Of a stretch of DNA of 64,000 nucleotides, positions 33,593 through 44,490 are shown piece by piece. Position 1 is the first letter of the stretch. Every line of letters begins with the position of its first letter. Location of the stretch: positions 3,782,001-3,846,000 of the forward strand of contig NZ_CP080421.1 of NCBI RefSeq assembly GCF_019457515.1. The letters are read 5' to 3'. Made by a program: the position numbers and the translations under genes. Under the pieces are notes generated by a model. It was not told the origin of the DNA, searched no databases, and was given only the letters and a program-made list of their open reading frames with translations. This DNA is from Shewanella mesophila. Its GTDB lineage: Bacteria > Pseudomonadota > Gammaproteobacteria > Enterobacterales > Shewanellaceae.

Positions 33593-34768
33593 TTAGTCAG
33601 CTTGCTTGCGCAAAAATGCTGGAATATCTAAATAATCAAGATCACTCTTTGGCGCTGTCGCTGCCGCAGGTTGTGCAACAGGTACAACATTACCTGCGCC
33701 CATCGCTTGTGGCATAGCTTCGTCAACTGGCAATTCGATTTTAACTTCTTGTGCAGCCACTGGCTCTTGACGTGGTGCAGGCTTAGATACCAACTGAATG
33801 TCTGGTTTTTTCTCTGCCCCAATACCCGTTGCAACAACAGTCACACGTAGCTCATCGCTCATTTCTGGATCGATAACCGCGCCCACTACCACTGTTGCGT
33901 TATCTGATGCATAAGCTTTAACGTGATTACCGACAGTTTCAAACTCTTCGATACTCATATCCATGCCAGCAGTGATGTTAACAAGTACACCACGTGCACC
34001 CGCTAGATCGATATCTTCGAGCAGCGGACTTGCAACAGCAGCTTCAGCGGCTTCTTCGGCACGGTCTTCACCACTTGCTACGCCAGTACCCATCATGGCA
34101 TTACCCATCTCAGACATCACGGTTTTCACATCCGCGAAATCCACGTTGATAAGGCCTGGGCGAGTAATTAGCTCGGCAATACCTTGCACCGCACCTAGCA
34201 ATACATTATTTGCCGCTGCAAATGCGTCGAGCAAAGAGGTGCCGCGACCTAATACTTTTAGCAATTTCTCGTTTGGAATAGTGATCAAAGAGTCGACATG
34301 CTTAGCGAGCATTTCGATACCTTGGTCGGCATAGGCCATACGCTTCTTGCCTTCGAAAGGAAAAGGTTTAGTCACTACAGCAACGGTTAGAATGCCCTCT
34401 TCACGAGCAATTTCTGCCACCACTGGTGCTGCGCCGGTACCCGTACCACCGCCCATACCCGCTGCAATAAAGATCATGTCAGATCCTTTAATCGCATTAC
34501 GAATATTTTCTCTATCCTCTTCAGCCGCTAGACGCCCGATCTCTGGGTTAGCCCCAGCACCAAGGCCTTTAGTGACATCTCGGCCTAACTGAATGGTTGT
34601 GCCAGCCGCTGACTTGCGTAGCGCCTGTGCATCTGTATTTGTGGCAACAAACTCAACACCTTCGATGTTGTGCTTTACCATATGTTCTACGGCGTTTCCG
34701 CCGCCACCGCCAACACCGATGACTTTAATCACCGCCTCATCTGAATGGCTATCCATGATCTCAAACAT
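33593..34768 (-). CDS. ftsZ: Cell division GTPase FtsZ
   Basis: 391 residues. The tubulin-like protein forms the Z-ring. The start [20 protein letters not shown] is followed by the GTP signature [19 protein letters not shown] and the T7 synergy region. A variable linker rich in P, A and Q follows. The C-terminal anchor [14 protein letters not shown] binds FtsA and ZipA. Length compares with 383 in E. coli. It follows ftsA by 33 bases and is transcribed with it. Confidence 0.99.
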   Translation of the reverse strand: MFEIMDSHSDEAVIKVIGVGGGGGNAVEHMVKHNIEGVEFVATNTDAQALRKSAAGTTIQLGRDVTKGLGAGANPEIGRLAAEEDRENIRNAIKGSDMIFIAAGMGGGTGTGAAPVVAEIAREEGILTVAVVTKPFPFEGKKRMAYADQGIEMLAKHVDSLITIPNEKLLKVLGRGTSLLDAFAAANNVLLGAVQGIAELITRPGLINVDFADVKTVMSEMGNAMMGTGVASGEDRAEEAAEAAVASPLLEDIDLAGARGVLVNITAGMDMSIEEFETVGNHVKAYASDNATVVVGAVIDPEMSDELRVTVVATGIGAEKKPDIQLVSKPAPRQEPVAAQEVKIELPVDEAMPQAMGAGNVVPVAQPAAATAPKSDLDYLDIPAFLRKQAD

Positions 34769-34801
34769 GGTATTATCTCCGTTTAGTCTGCGTTATTAAG
34801 C

Positions 34802-36037
34802 TTAAAACTCGCCCTTAAACCAACTTTGGACCCGATTCCAAAGACTGGTTACCCCTTGACGCTCTGGTCGTTCGAACTGACGTTCAATGACCCTTCTTGC
34901 ACCATAATGTAACAACCCAACACCTGTGGAGTAGATGGGTTGGTTCACATATTCAAATAAACCTTTTACAGGTAATGGCTCGGCCACTCGTACTGGCATA
35001 CCAAATGTCGCTTCAGCAACATCCACCGCACCTTCAATAGAGGCCGTACCACCTGTTAATACAATCCCTGCGGCAACTTGATCTTCAAGGCCACAGTCTC
35101 TTAATTCTTTACGTACCAATTCAAACAACTCTTGGTATCTAGGCTCGACCACTTCAGCCAAGGTATGGCGAGACATGGTACGTGATGGACGTCCACCAAC
35201 CGATGGCACTTCGATACTGTCTTCACGACTGACCATTGAACTTCTGGCACTGGCATATTGCACTTTGATCTGTTCTGCATGCGATAACGGCGTACGGAAA
35301 ATCTTGGCAATATCGCTAGTCACTTGGTTACCTGCGACCGGCACAACTGCACAATGCCTAAGCGCACCATTGGTATAGATAGTGATGTCTGTGGTACCAC
35401 CGCCCATATCGACCAGACATACACCAAGATCTTTCTCATCATCGGTGAGCACTGAGTCGGCAGATGCAATTGCCGAAAATACCAAGTCATCAACCTTTAG
35501 ACCGCATCGCTCAACACTCTTGGTAATGTTCTTCGCCATGTCATTAGCACAAGTGACAATATGCACCTTGGCTTCCATACGCATACCCGACATGCCAATA
35601 GGACTCTTAATTCCATCTTGCACATCGATGGCATATTCCTGTGGTAGTACATGCAAAATACGACGCTCGGTCGGGATCTTCACTGAACGAGCGGTGTGAA
35701 TCACATTATCCACATCCTCCTGAGTCACCTCTTCGTCATTGATCGATACCATGCCATTTTCGTTTTGACACTCGATATGCTTACCTGAGATCCCCAAATA
35801 GACAGAGGCGACCTGGCAATCGGCCATTAACTCCGCTTGATCGAGCGCTCGTTGGACGCTACGTACAATGGAATCAAGATCGTTCACACCACCTTTGTCC
35901 ATTCCACGAGAAGGATGGCTACCTAAGCCGACCACACTGATCTCTCCGTCAGGTAGCACCTCGCCAATGATCACAGCAACTTTAGATGTTCCTATGTCTA
36001 ATCCAACGATCAGATTTCTATCTTGATTCTTGGTCAT
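34802..36037 (-). CDS. ftsA: Cell division protein FtsA
   Basis: 411 residues. It is an actin-fold ATPase that tethers FtsZ to the membrane. The phosphate-binding motif DIGTSKVAVIIGE lies at the N-terminus, followed by the division-specific 1C domain and VDMGGGTTDI and GIVLTGGTASIEG loops. The amphipathic membrane-targeting helix SLWNRVQSWFKGEF closes the protein. It starts 3 bases after the ftsQ stop, so the two are translationally coupled. Confidence 0.98.
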   Translation of the reverse strand: MTKNQDRNLIVGLDIGTSKVAVIIGEVLPDGEISVVGLGSHPSRGMDKGGVNDLDSIVRSVQRALDQAELMADCQVASVYLGISGKHIECQNENGMVSINDEEVTQEDVDNVIHTARSVKIPTERRILHVLPQEYAIDVQDGIKSPIGMSGMRMEAKVHIVTCANDMAKNITKSVERCGLKVDDLVFSAIASADSVLTDDEKDLGVCLVDMGGGTTDITIYTNGALRHCAVVPVAGNQVTSDIAKIFRTPLSHAEQIKVQYASARSSMVSREDSIEVPSVGGRPSRTMSRHTLAEVVEPRYQELFELVRKELRDCGLEDQVAAGIVLTGGTASIEGAVDVAEATFGMPVRVAEPLPVKGLFEYVNQPIYSTGVGLLHYGARRVIERQFERPERQGVTSLWNRVQSWFKGEF

Positions 36038-36040
36038 TAA

Positions 36041-36805
36041 TTAACGGCTCTCTTCTTGTGCATCATCCCAACCTACGGCCAATCCGGTATCGTAGCGCAA
36101 ATCTACTCTAGCAAAGGGCTTTCCCTGCTTTACCAGTGTGGGGTACACATCAATAAAGCGTTGAACCCTTGCCATTTTATCTTCTCGTCCTAATTTCAAT
36201 TCTATGCCGCTGTCTAGTACACCCAGCCATGCATGCCTAGGACTCAACTCTAAGTGGCTTAGTTTGAAACCATTTATTCCTAATAACTCACTGACCAACT
36301 GGTAATTGCTCAGTACCGATGATGCCTGATCTTCAGGGCCAGCTAGATGAGGTAGTTCACCCACCCCTTCTTTCATCGGTGCTTTAAATGCCTGTCCTTG
36401 ATCGTTAAGCCAATCAGTTCCATTCCAGTGAGCCACCGCGGTTTGTTCAACCAAGTACACTTTCAATTTTGCGGGCCATTCGCGCCGAACCGATGCTTGA
36501 TAAACCCAAGGTAACGCCTCTAACGCTTGCTGTACCTGGTTAACGTCTGCCGAAAAAAAACTGCGCTGCATTAAATCTTGCAAGGCATCTTGGATCTCTT
36601 GGTCGGACGTAAAACGCCTCTCACCTTTAATCGCCACCGCCTCAATGGGCAGTGCATCTGCATCATTTAACACCAAATGAAGCTTCCAGCCCCCAATGCA
36701 TAATCCACAGAGAACGAGGAACAGAAAAATCAAACCGAAACAGAGATACCAATCAACCTGTCTCAGTCTATTTTTCCAGCCAATCCCCACGTCACTCCAG
36801 GACAT
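36041..36805 (-). CDS. ftsQ: Cell division protein FtsQ
   Basis: 254 residues with one membrane helix (about 21-42), a POTRA domain opening with IEAVAIKGERRFTSDQEIQDAL, and the FtsQ beta domain that contacts FtsB/FtsL. It is slightly shorter than E. coli FtsQ (276). The gap of 149 bases to murC replaces the ddlB gene of E. coli and carries a strong promoter candidate, making ftsQAZ a separately controllable subunit of the cluster. Confidence 0.95.
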   Translation of the reverse strand: MSWSDVGIGWKNRLRQVDWYLCFGLIFLFLVLCGLCIGGWKLHLVLNDADALPIEAVAIKGERRFTSDQEIQDALQDLMQRSFFSADVNQVQQALEALPWVYQASVRREWPAKLKVYLVEQTAVAHWNGTDWLNDQGQAFKAPMKEGVGELPHLAGPEDQASSVLSNYQLVSELLGINGFKLSHLELSPRHAWLGVLDSGIELKLGREDKMARVQRFIDVYPTLVKQGKPFARVDLRYDTGLAVGWDDAQEESR

Positions 36806-36884
36806 TAGTTATCGCCCTAACACACTATTTTCAGTACAAAAAACAACCAAATCATTATTCATATGCTGCCGTAAATAACCGGTC

Positions 36885-36912
36885 ATTATAGCGACCTCTG
36901 CCATAGCGTCAA
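36885..36912 (-). promoter_or_regulatory. Strong promoter candidate for ftsQAZ
   Basis: Minus strand -35 TTGACG (36907-36912) and perfect -10 TATAAT (36885-36890), 16-base spacing, 80 bases before the ftsQ start and inside the murC-ftsQ gap. Confidence 0.68.
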
Positions 36913-36954
36913 AAGCTTCATCATCTGCCTATAAATCCGCACAACAAAACGGCA

Positions 36955-38406
36955 TTACTGAGCCTGCTCAAACAGCAGATTCGAGTCGGCTAGCTGACGA
37001 CTGATTGCGCCAATATTACCCGCTCCTTGAGTCAGCAACAGATCTCCGCCCTGTAACACACTGGATAAAATTGTCTGTAACTGCTCAGGATCGGCAACAA
37101 AAATAGGTTCAAGTTGTCCACGCTGTCTTATGGAACGACATAAGGCTCTACTATCGGCACCCGGCACAGGTGTTTCACCCGCGGCATAGACATCAAGCAG
37201 TACCAAGCAATCGACCTGAGCTAAAACCTCGACAAAATCCTCATAAAGATCACGGGTTCGACTATAACGATGCGGTTGGTAGATCATAACTAAGCGTTTT
37301 TCAGGCCATCCTGAACGGGCCGCCTTAATGGTTGCGGCCACTTCACTTGGATGATGCCCGTAGTCATCGACTAGCATCACATCGCCAGCGTCGATAGCGA
37401 ATTCGCCAAGCTGTTGAAAACGACGACCAATCCCTTGAAACTCAGCTAAGGCTTTAACGATTGCCGCATCTTCAATCTCATCTTCTGTTGCGACCGCAAT
37501 TGCTGCCAGCGCGTTAAGCACATTATGCTGACCAGGTAGATTGACCTTCAGTTCGAGATCATCCAAACCTTGGCGGCGTACCGTAAAGCTGCTGCTATAA
37601 CCTTGCTGAACAAAATTAAGTGCCTGCACATCCGCATCTTCACTAAAACCGTATGTCACTGCTTTTCGGGCAATCCTCGGTAATAACTCTCTAACGACAG
37701 GGTCATCGATACAGGTAACTGCAACACCATAAAAAGGCAGATTATGCAAAAAGTCGACGAAGGTAGATTTCAACTTTTCAAAATCGCCTTCATAGGTATC
37801 CATATGATCAGCTTCAATATTGGTTACCACGCTGACCATAGGTTGCAGATGCAAGAAGCTGGCATCGCTTTCATCGGCTTCGGCAATAAGGTAACGACTC
37901 TTACCCAATCGCGCATTTGTACCAGCACTGTTAAGCAAGCCACCGATAACAAAAGTCGGATCGCGCTCAGCCTGGGCATAAATACTGGCGATTAAACTTG
38001 TGGTCGTGGTCTTACCATGAGTACCAGCAACGGCAACACCATGACGATAGCGCATCAATTCAGCCAGCATCTCCGCTCGGCGAACAATGGGAATACGCAG
38101 CTCTTTGGCAGCCATAATCTCTGGATTGCTTGCATCAATCGCAGTCGATACCACCACCACATCGGCACCTTGAACTTGTTCGGCCTGATGGCCAATATAG
38201 ACATTAGCTCCTAAGCGTCTTAATCGGGTGGTCACCGCATTCTCCGCAATATCAGAACCACTTAAGCGATACCCTTCATTTAGCAATACTTCAGCAATGC
38301 CGCCCATACCCGCACCGCCAATCCCAACAAAATAGATCTGCTTTACACGACGCATCTCTGGGATAAACGTTCTCAATTGTGCGTATTTCTCTTCGGCTTT
38401 ACTCAT
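36955..38406 (-). CDS. murC: UDP-N-acetylmuramate--L-alanine ligase
   Basis: 483 residues from ATG 38406, which overlaps the murG stop by 8 bases (ATGAGTAA). A longer frame with 18 more residues would begin well inside murG. MurC adds the first residue of the peptide stem in the cytoplasm. The nucleotide-substrate motif [21 protein letters not shown] loop [23 protein letters not shown] and [10 protein letters not shown] are all present. The length matches E. coli (491). Confidence 0.98.
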   Translation of the reverse strand: MSKAEEKYAQLRTFIPEMRRVKQIYFVGIGGAGMGGIAEVLLNEGYRLSGSDIAENAVTTRLRRLGANVYIGHQAEQVQGADVVVVSTAIDASNPEIMAAKELRIPIVRRAEMLAELMRYRHGVAVAGTHGKTTTTSLIASIYAQAERDPTFVIGGLLNSAGTNARLGKSRYLIAEADESDASFLHLQPMVSVVTNIEADHMDTYEGDFEKLKSTFVDFLHNLPFYGVAVTCIDDPVVRELLPRIARKAVTYGFSEDADVQALNFVQQGYSSSFTVRRQGLDDLELKVNLPGQHNVLNALAAIAVATEDEIEDAAIVKALAEFQGIGRRFQQLGEFAIDAGDVMLVDDYGHHPSEVAATIKAARSGWPEKRLVMIYQPHRYSRTRDLYEDFVEVLAQVDCLVLLDVYAAGETPVPGADSRALCRSIRQRGQLEPIFVADPEQLQTILSSVLQGGDLLLTQGAGNIGAISRQLADSNLLFEQAQ

Positions 38407-39493
38407 TTGAATCCTTATTTGCCAGCGCAATACAAACCTCAGCGACTCTGTCTGTTGCATCTAGTACTGCAACACTTTTCGCTAATGCCCCCATTTCATC
38501 TAGGGCCAGTCTATCTGAGGCCAGCATCTCTAATTTGCTGATCAACTTTTCACTATCTAATACGGCTTGCGGTAATAAAAAGGCACCGCCAGCTTCAACT
38601 AATACTTGGGCATTTTTGGTTTGATGATCATCCACCGCATGGGGATAAGGAACCAACAAACTGGGTAAGCCGACCGCAGCCACTTCTGAAACGGTGAGCG
38701 CGCCGGCTCTGCATAGCACCACATCAGCCCAGCGATATGCAGCTTCCATATCATCAATAAACTCAGCAACCTTTACGCTGCCCGAATGGCCAAGTTGTTG
38801 ATACTCACCTTCAACAGTCGCCAAATTACCCTTGCCGACTTGATGCCATACCGTAATCGAATGATGCTTACTCACCGCAGCAGTGACCGCAGGCATTAAA
38901 TCGTTAAACACCTTAGCCCCAAGACTGCCGCCAACGACCAAGACCCTTAGCGCATCGTCTTCTGCGTTGACAGCATCTTGCTGACCCAATGCGATCAGCT
39001 CAGTTCTAATTGGGTTACCTACAACTTCAGCGCCAGATTCAAAGGTATTTTGAAACGCACATAACACTCGACTTGCGATACGCGATAGCAGCTTATTGGT
39101 CATCCCTGGGATGGCATTTTGCTCGTGTAGCACTAGTGGAATACCACTTAATCGCGCTGCAACACCACCTGGACCACTTGCAAATCCGCCCATGCCTAAG
39201 ACAACATCAGGCTTAAACTCTTTGATCACATCACGTGCCTGCATAATTGAGCGCAGGATCTTAAATGGTGCGGCCAATTTCCGGATCACGCCATTTCCAC
39301 GCACACCTTTGATATCGATGAAATCGATATCAAACCCATGTTGCGGTACTAAGCGAGCCTCCATCCGCTCGGCGGTGCCGAGCCAGCGTACTTTCCAACC
39401 TTGTTTTACCAAATGCTTAGCCACAGCTAACGCCGGAAATACATGTCCACCCGTGCCACCAGCCATGATCAAAATTCGTTTTTCTAAGGCCAT
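38399..39493 (-). CDS. murG: Undecaprenyl-PP-MurNAc-pentapeptide-UDPGlcNAc GlcNAc transferase
   Basis: 364 residues. This peripheral membrane GT-B glycosyltransferase makes lipid II on the cytoplasmic face. Motifs are [14 protein letters not shown] near the start, [30 protein letters not shown] and [14 protein letters not shown] with [10 protein letters not shown]. Its start overlaps the ftsW stop by one base and its end overlaps murC by 8. Confidence 0.98.
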   Translation of the reverse strand: MALEKRILIMAGGTGGHVFPALAVAKHLVKQGWKVRWLGTAERMEARLVPQHGFDIDFIDIKGVRGNGVIRKLAAPFKILRSIMQARDVIKEFKPDVVLGMGGFASGPGGVAARLSGIPLVLHEQNAIPGMTNKLLSRIASRVLCAFQNTFESGAEVVGNPIRTELIALGQQDAVNAEDDALRVLVVGGSLGAKVFNDLMPAVTAAVSKHHSITVWHQVGKGNLATVEGEYQQLGHSGSVKVAEFIDDMEAAYRWADVVLCRAGALTVSEVAAVGLPSLLVPYPHAVDDHQTKNAQVLVEAGGAFLLPQAVLDSEKLISKLEMLASDRLALDEMGALAKSVAVLDATDRVAEVCIALANKDSNE

Positions 39494-40707
39494 TATTTCA
39501 CCTTACCTTGTACCGCCTGAATAAGGCCTAAACGTCGTTCATGGTCAATTCTAATGAGCAACATTGCTGCTGCGGTCATCACCCATAAACTACTGCCGCC
39601 ATAACTAATAAAAGGCAGCGTTAGCCCTTTTGTGGGTAACATGCCAATACTGGCGCCAACATTCACCACAGTTTGAAAGCAGATCCAGATGCCAATTGAG
39701 TAAGCTAAATAGCCTTCAAACGCGCTATCTCTAAGCAAACACAAATTGCCTAATTTTATCGCCCTTAGTGCCACAAACAGTAAAACTGACAACACTACAA
39801 TAATGCCGATGAACCCAAGCTCCTCTCCGATCACGGCGAAGATAAAATCTGTGTGTGCTTCAGGCAAATATTCCAACTTCTGAATACTGTTGCCCAAACC
39901 TTGGCCTAACCAATCGCCACGACCGTATGCCATCAGTGATTGGGTCAACTGATAGCCGCTACCGAAAGGGTCTTGCCACGGATCCATGAACGAAGTAACT
40001 CGTCGCATCCGGTACGGCTCTAGCAGGACCAAACCCACAAATGCCATTGCACCAGTCAAGATCAACGCAAAAAAGTCGAGTAATCTCGCCCCCGCCAAAA
40101 ACAGCAAACCAACTGTGCCGACGAATAAAACCACAACCGTGCCTAAATCTGGTTGCAGTAAGATCAAAAAGGCATAAACCGCAAATACTGCGATGGGTTT
40201 ATAGAAGCCTTTAGCGTTCTCTCGTACCTCTTGGTGCCGCCTAACGAGATAACCCGCCATATAGATGGCAAAGGCAAACTTAGCTAACTCGGCTACCTGG
40301 ATCCGAATAGGCCCAACCGATAACCAGCGAGTCGCGCCGTTAACTGTAGTACCAACGATCGGCACGGCCAATAACATAATGCCAACGACTAACAGCAATA
40401 TCGGACTCAGTTGTTGCCAACGATGCATTTCAATCTGTAATACAACTGCTGCAATAACGACGCAGCCCGTGATATAAGCAATATGACGCCATACAAAATG
40501 GTATGGATTCCCGGTTAAACTCTGCGCCTCGGGCATAGACGCCGACATGACCATAATAAAACCGAAACCAATCAGCGACATCACAGCAAACAACAGAGAT
40601 CTGTCATAGAGCTGCATCCCAGGCGCTTCACGCTGACTAAACAGACTTGGTAGCGACCAAGCGAGTGAGCCACCAAATAAGTTGAGCTGACGCTCATCGT
40701 TACGCAT
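39493..40707 (-). CDS. ftsW: Lipid II polymerase FtsW (SEDS family)
   Basis: 404 residues from ATG 40707, which overlaps the murD stop by 8 bases (ATGCGTAA), the same arrangement as murG-murC. An ATG 15 bases upstream is possible. There are ten membrane segments with the SEDS features SYGGSSLW near the end and GSGYQLTQSLMAYGRGDWLGQGLGNS in the large loop. It polymerises septal glycan together with FtsI. The N-terminal cytoplasmic extension before the first helix is typical of gammaproteobacteria. Confidence 0.96.
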   Translation of the reverse strand: MRNDERQLNLFGGSLAWSLPSLFSQREAPGMQLYDRSLLFAVMSLIGFGFIMVMSASMPEAQSLTGNPYHFVWRHIAYITGCVVIAAVVLQIEMHRWQQLSPILLLVVGIMLLAVPIVGTTVNGATRWLSVGPIRIQVAELAKFAFAIYMAGYLVRRHQEVRENAKGFYKPIAVFAVYAFLILLQPDLGTVVVLFVGTVGLLFLAGARLLDFFALILTGAMAFVGLVLLEPYRMRRVTSFMDPWQDPFGSGYQLTQSLMAYGRGDWLGQGLGNSIQKLEYLPEAHTDFIFAVIGEELGFIGIIVVLSVLLFVALRAIKLGNLCLLRDSAFEGYLAYSIGIWICFQTVVNVGASIGMLPTKGLTLPFISYGGSSLWVMTAAAMLLIRIDHERRLGLIQAVQGKVK

Positions 40708-42031
40708 TGACAGCCCCAGCATCTAGTGCTGCAACTTGTGCTCTAAAATCATCGCCACGAGCCATGAAGTTGCTATACATATCTAAGCTCGCACATGCGG
40801 GCGACAGCAACACAATATCCCCCTCTTTAGCCAGTGCTGCAGCTTGAGTGACCGCTTCTGCCATTGATTCAACCTTGATCGCACCCTCAAATATCGCCGC
40901 GATCTTATCGCCATCTTTACCTAAGGTGATAAGTTGGCTGACATCTTGGAATGCCTCAGAAAGCTGAGTAAAATCGGCGCCTTTGCCTTCGCCGCCAGCA
41001 ATAAGGATGATCTCTCCTTTATGGGCCGATAACCCATTGAGTGCCGCGACCGTAGCACCAACGTTGGTAGCTTTAGAGTCATTAACAAAGCTGACCCCAT
41101 GTAGCTTCGCAACCAACTCGCAACGATGTGCAAGCCCTGTAAACTGGGTCGCCACCTCGATCATTGCCGCCTTTTCTATCCCAACACTGTCAGCCAATGC
41201 CATCGCGACCAATAAATTAGCCTGGTTATGGCTACCGACTAATGCGATATCTTCCACCGCAACATATTCAGTTGCGCCATGAACCAAAATACCGTGATCG
41301 ATTCCCCACTCATCGCCATCTGGAACTGATAAACCAAAACTGGTTTGATTCATGGGCTCGTTTGGCAGTGTCAGTAAGTCGTCGCGATTAACGACAGCCA
41401 ACTTAGACTGCTGATATAAATTCAATTTGGCCTGACGATAGGCATCTATATCAGAATATCGATCCATGTGATCTTCACTGATGTTCAGGCAAGTAGCGCT
41501 AATGCAATGTAGGCTTTTAGTTGTTTCAAGCTGAAAGCTAGAAAGCTCAAGAACATAAAGTTCATAATCTTTATCAAGTAGATCCAACACAGGAATACCT
41601 ATGTTACCGCCCACGGCATAGTTGATCCCTGACTTAGCCGCCATCTGCCCAACCAGCGTCGTCACAGTAGACTTACCATTCGATCCAGTAATTCCTATGA
41701 CACAAGGCGCCTTATCCGCGATAGCGCGTGCAAAAAGCTCAACGTCACCGACAATATCAATCCCCATATCTAAGGCCGCACGGATCTCTGGCGTATCCAT
41801 AGGAATACCGGGACTAATAACAATCTGACTCGCTTGTACCAAATAGCGACAATCAAATCCGCCAGTGATCAACAACACCTCAGGAAATTCAACAGTTAGC
41901 TGTTCGCGTCCGGGCGGGTGCTCGCGACTATCCATCACCAACGGCGTAATGCCCTGCTTAGTCAAATAACGCACCACGGAGAGCCCTGTTGCTCCCAGGC
42001 CTAAAACGACGTGCGTATAACAACTTGCCAT
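40700..42031 (-). CDS. murD: UDP-N-acetylmuramoylalanine--D-glutamate ligase
   Basis: 443 residues. It adds D-Glu to the growing precursor. It has an N-terminal Rossmann start (VVLGLGATGLSVVRYL), the ATP loop GITGSNGKSTVTTLVG, VLELSSFQLE, NDSKATNVGATVAAL and LLSPACASLDMYSNFMARGDDF. It starts 6 bases after the mraY stop. Confidence 0.98.
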   Translation of the reverse strand: MASCYTHVVLGLGATGLSVVRYLTKQGITPLVMDSREHPPGREQLTVEFPEVLLITGGFDCRYLVQASQIVISPGIPMDTPEIRAALDMGIDIVGDVELFARAIADKAPCVIGITGSNGKSTVTTLVGQMAAKSGINYAVGGNIGIPVLDLLDKDYELYVLELSSFQLETTKSLHCISATCLNISEDHMDRYSDIDAYRQAKLNLYQQSKLAVVNRDDLLTLPNEPMNQTSFGLSVPDGDEWGIDHGILVHGATEYVAVEDIALVGSHNQANLLVAMALADSVGIEKAAMIEVATQFTGLAHRCELVAKLHGVSFVNDSKATNVGATVAALNGLSAHKGEIILIAGGEGKGADFTQLSEAFQDVSQLITLGKDGDKIAAIFEGAIKVESMAEAVTQAAALAKEGDIVLLSPACASLDMYSNFMARGDDFRAQVAALDAGAVNA

Positions 42032-42037
42032 AGCGTT

Positions 42038-43120
42038 TTACCTTAGCTTTAAGGTTGCTAGACCTAGCAACACTAAAAACAGTGAGATAATCCAAAAGCG
42101 AACGATCACTCGAGGCTCAGGCCAACCTTTCAATTCATAATGATGATGTATTGGTGCCATTCTAAAAATGCGCTGACCACGTAGTTTGTATGACCCGACC
42201 TGCAAGATCACCGACACAGTCTCCATCACAAATACGCCACCCATAATCACTAATAGGATCTCTTGACGCACCAAAACGGCAATCGTTCCTAAGGCCGCGC
42301 CGAGAGACAAAGAGCCTACATCACCCATAAAAACTTGCGCTGGGTAAGTGTTAAACCATAGGAAGCCCAAACCTGCGCCGACTATTGCGGTGCAGACGAT
42401 CACTAACTCGCCCGAGCCTTGTAAATAGGGAAGATGGAGATAGTTTGCAAACTGAACGTGTCCCGATAAATAGGCAATCAAAGCAAATGCCGCCGCAACC
42501 ATCACAGTCGGCATAATGGCCAGGCCATCTAATCCGTCAGTTAGGTTAACCGCATTACTCGCACCAACGATGGTGAAGTAGGCTAGCACGATGAAAAACA
42601 CACCGAGCTGGGGCATCACATCTTTGAAAAATGGCACAACCAGTTGGGTTTCACCCACGTCTTGCGCCGATGCATAGAGGTAAAAGGCAATCGCGAGGGC
42701 GGCAAGGGACTGCAAAATATATTTCCAGCGAGCGATCAATCCCTTAGTATCTTTCCGTACCACCTTACGGTAGTCGTCAATAAAGCCAATTAAGCCAAAT
42801 GCGCCTAATACAAACAGCATCACCCATACGTAACGGCTACCGAGATCGCCCCAAAGCAGCACACTGATAAACACGCCAGCCAAGATGAGTAAGCCGCCCA
42901 TAGTCGGGGTTCCCCGCTTACTGAAATGAGATTCCGGCCCATCGTTACGGACAACTTGACCTATCTGCAACATTTGCAGACGCTCGATCATTTTAGGTCC
43001 CCACCAAAGGCTAAATACCATGGCAGTTAGCAGGCCAAGAATGGCCCTAAATGTGACGTAGGAAAATACGTTAAACCCTGAATAAAATTGGGTTAAATAC
43101 TCAGCCAGATAAACCAGCAT
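42038..43120 (-). CDS. mraY: Phospho-MurNAc-pentapeptide translocase
   Basis: 360 residues, as in E. coli. The ten-helix inner-membrane enzyme makes lipid I. Diagnostic motifs are [21 protein letters not shown] (catalytic Asp residues), [16 protein letters not shown], and the [14 protein letters not shown] loop. Its start shares one base with the murF stop (TAATG). Confidence 0.99.
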   Translation of the reverse strand: MLVYLAEYLTQFYSGFNVFSYVTFRAILGLLTAMVFSLWWGPKMIERLQMLQIGQVVRNDGPESHFSKRGTPTMGGLLILAGVFISVLLWGDLGSRYVWVMLFVLGAFGLIGFIDDYRKVVRKDTKGLIARWKYILQSLAALAIAFYLYASAQDVGETQLVVPFFKDVMPQLGVFFIVLAYFTIVGASNAVNLTDGLDGLAIMPTVMVAAAFALIAYLSGHVQFANYLHLPYLQGSGELVIVCTAIVGAGLGFLWFNTYPAQVFMGDVGSLSLGAALGTIAVLVRQEILLVIMGGVFVMETVSVILQVGSYKLRGQRIFRMAPIHHHYELKGWPEPRVIVRFWIISLFLVLLGLATLKLR

Positions 43121-44490
43121 TAAAACAACTCCTTGCGCTCAAAGGCGACATTTAAGGCTTCGACAACTCGCTCCATTTTAGCGCTACGAGAACCTTTAAC
43201 TAACACAGTCACATTTCCTGTTAACTGGTTAAAATAATTAATCAAACCGACTACTAACTCATCTAAATGGGTAAAATGTTGCCCCGAAAATGCCTCACTG
43301 CTATTTCGGCTAAGCTCTCCTAGCGAGAACAACGCATCGATCCCCTGCAATTTAGCTTTTTCGCCTAATTGCCGATGTAAAAGGGCCGCATTGTCCCCTA
43401 ATTCCCCCAAATCGCCCAGCACTATACAACGATTTCCTTCAATTTCTTGAAGCCAGTCAATTGCTGCGCCTACCGAGGCAGGATTGGCGTTATAGCTATC
43501 ATCGATTAATAGTATTCGACCTAGCTGAATTGGCAGCATCCGCCCCTTGACTGGTGTGAGTAATTTAAGGCCAGCCACTATCTCATCGAGACTCAAACCG
43601 AGCGCCAAGCAGATAGAGGTTGCCGCCAGAGCATTACTCACCTGATGACGACCAGATAAAGGCAAGATAACAGGCCTCACTTCGTCCTTGTAGGTCAATT
43701 GAAACTGATAACGTCCAACGATATCGGCATGCAATTCAGTCGCTGATACATCCGCAACTTGACCTTGGCTAGAGAAAGAAAGTTGTCGATACGCTTTTGC
43801 CGCCTTTCGCATAACATCGGCAAATTCATCATCGCCGTTAATCACCGCAATACCGTCAGCCGCTAGATGATTAAAAATCTCTGATTTTGCCTTAGCAACG
43901 CCTTCTAACGAGCCAAAACCTTCAAGATGCGCCGAGGCGACATTATTAACCATTGCCACATCAGGTTGCACCAAAGATGAAGTGTAATTAATCTCTCCGA
44001 GATGGTTTGCTCCTAATTCGAACACTCCATATTCATGTTGGGGCTCTAGGCGCAGCAGAGTTAAAGGCACACCCACTTCATTATTGAAATTTCCCGCGGT
44101 ATAGAGCACTGAGTGGGATTGAGACAAAATCGTCGCCACCATCTCTTTGACGCTGGTTTTACCGTTTGACCCCGTTAATGCAACCGATTTAGGTGCTATG
44201 GTTTGCTTTATATAAGCACCAATCTGCCCCATCGCCTTCTGACTGTTAGCCACCACCAGCTGTGGGACGGCTACAGGAAGTTCACGCTCAACCAATAGTG
44301 CTCTGGCGCCATTGTTGACCGCCGTTTGAGCAAAATCATGAGCATCGAAACGCTCACCTCTCAATGCAACAAACAGAGTATCTGCATCGACTTCACGGCT
44401 ATCTGTGGAGATCGCTTTAATCGTGACATCTTGTCCAACTAAGCTTGCATCTAAGTGCGCAGCAAGTGTAGATAGGCTCAAGGAGATCAT
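43120..44490 (-). CDS. murF: UDP-MurNAc-tripeptide--D-alanyl-D-alanine ligase
   Basis: 456 residues. It adds the D-Ala-D-Ala dipeptide. The ATP loop is [16 protein letters not shown], followed by [11 protein letters not shown] and the substrate loop [13 protein letters not shown]. The start overlaps the murE stop by four bases (ATGA). The D-Ala-D-Ala substrate must come from a ddl gene outside this cluster. Confidence 0.98.
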   Translation of the reverse strand: MISLSLSTLAAHLDASLVGQDVTIKAISTDSREVDADTLFVALRGERFDAHDFAQTAVNNGARALLVERELPVAVPQLVVANSQKAMGQIGAYIKQTIAPKSVALTGSNGKTSVKEMVATILSQSHSVLYTAGNFNNEVGVPLTLLRLEPQHEYGVFELGANHLGEINYTSSLVQPDVAMVNNVASAHLEGFGSLEGVAKAKSEIFNHLAADGIAVINGDDEFADVMRKAAKAYRQLSFSSQGQVADVSATELHADIVGRYQFQLTYKDEVRPVILPLSGRHQVSNALAATSICLALGLSLDEIVAGLKLLTPVKGRMLPIQLGRILLIDDSYNANPASVGAAIDWLQEIEGNRCIVLGDLGELGDNAALLHRQLGEKAKLQGIDALFSLGELSRNSSEAFSGQHFTHLDELVVGLINYFNQLTGNVTVLVKGSRSAKMERVVEALNVAFERKELF

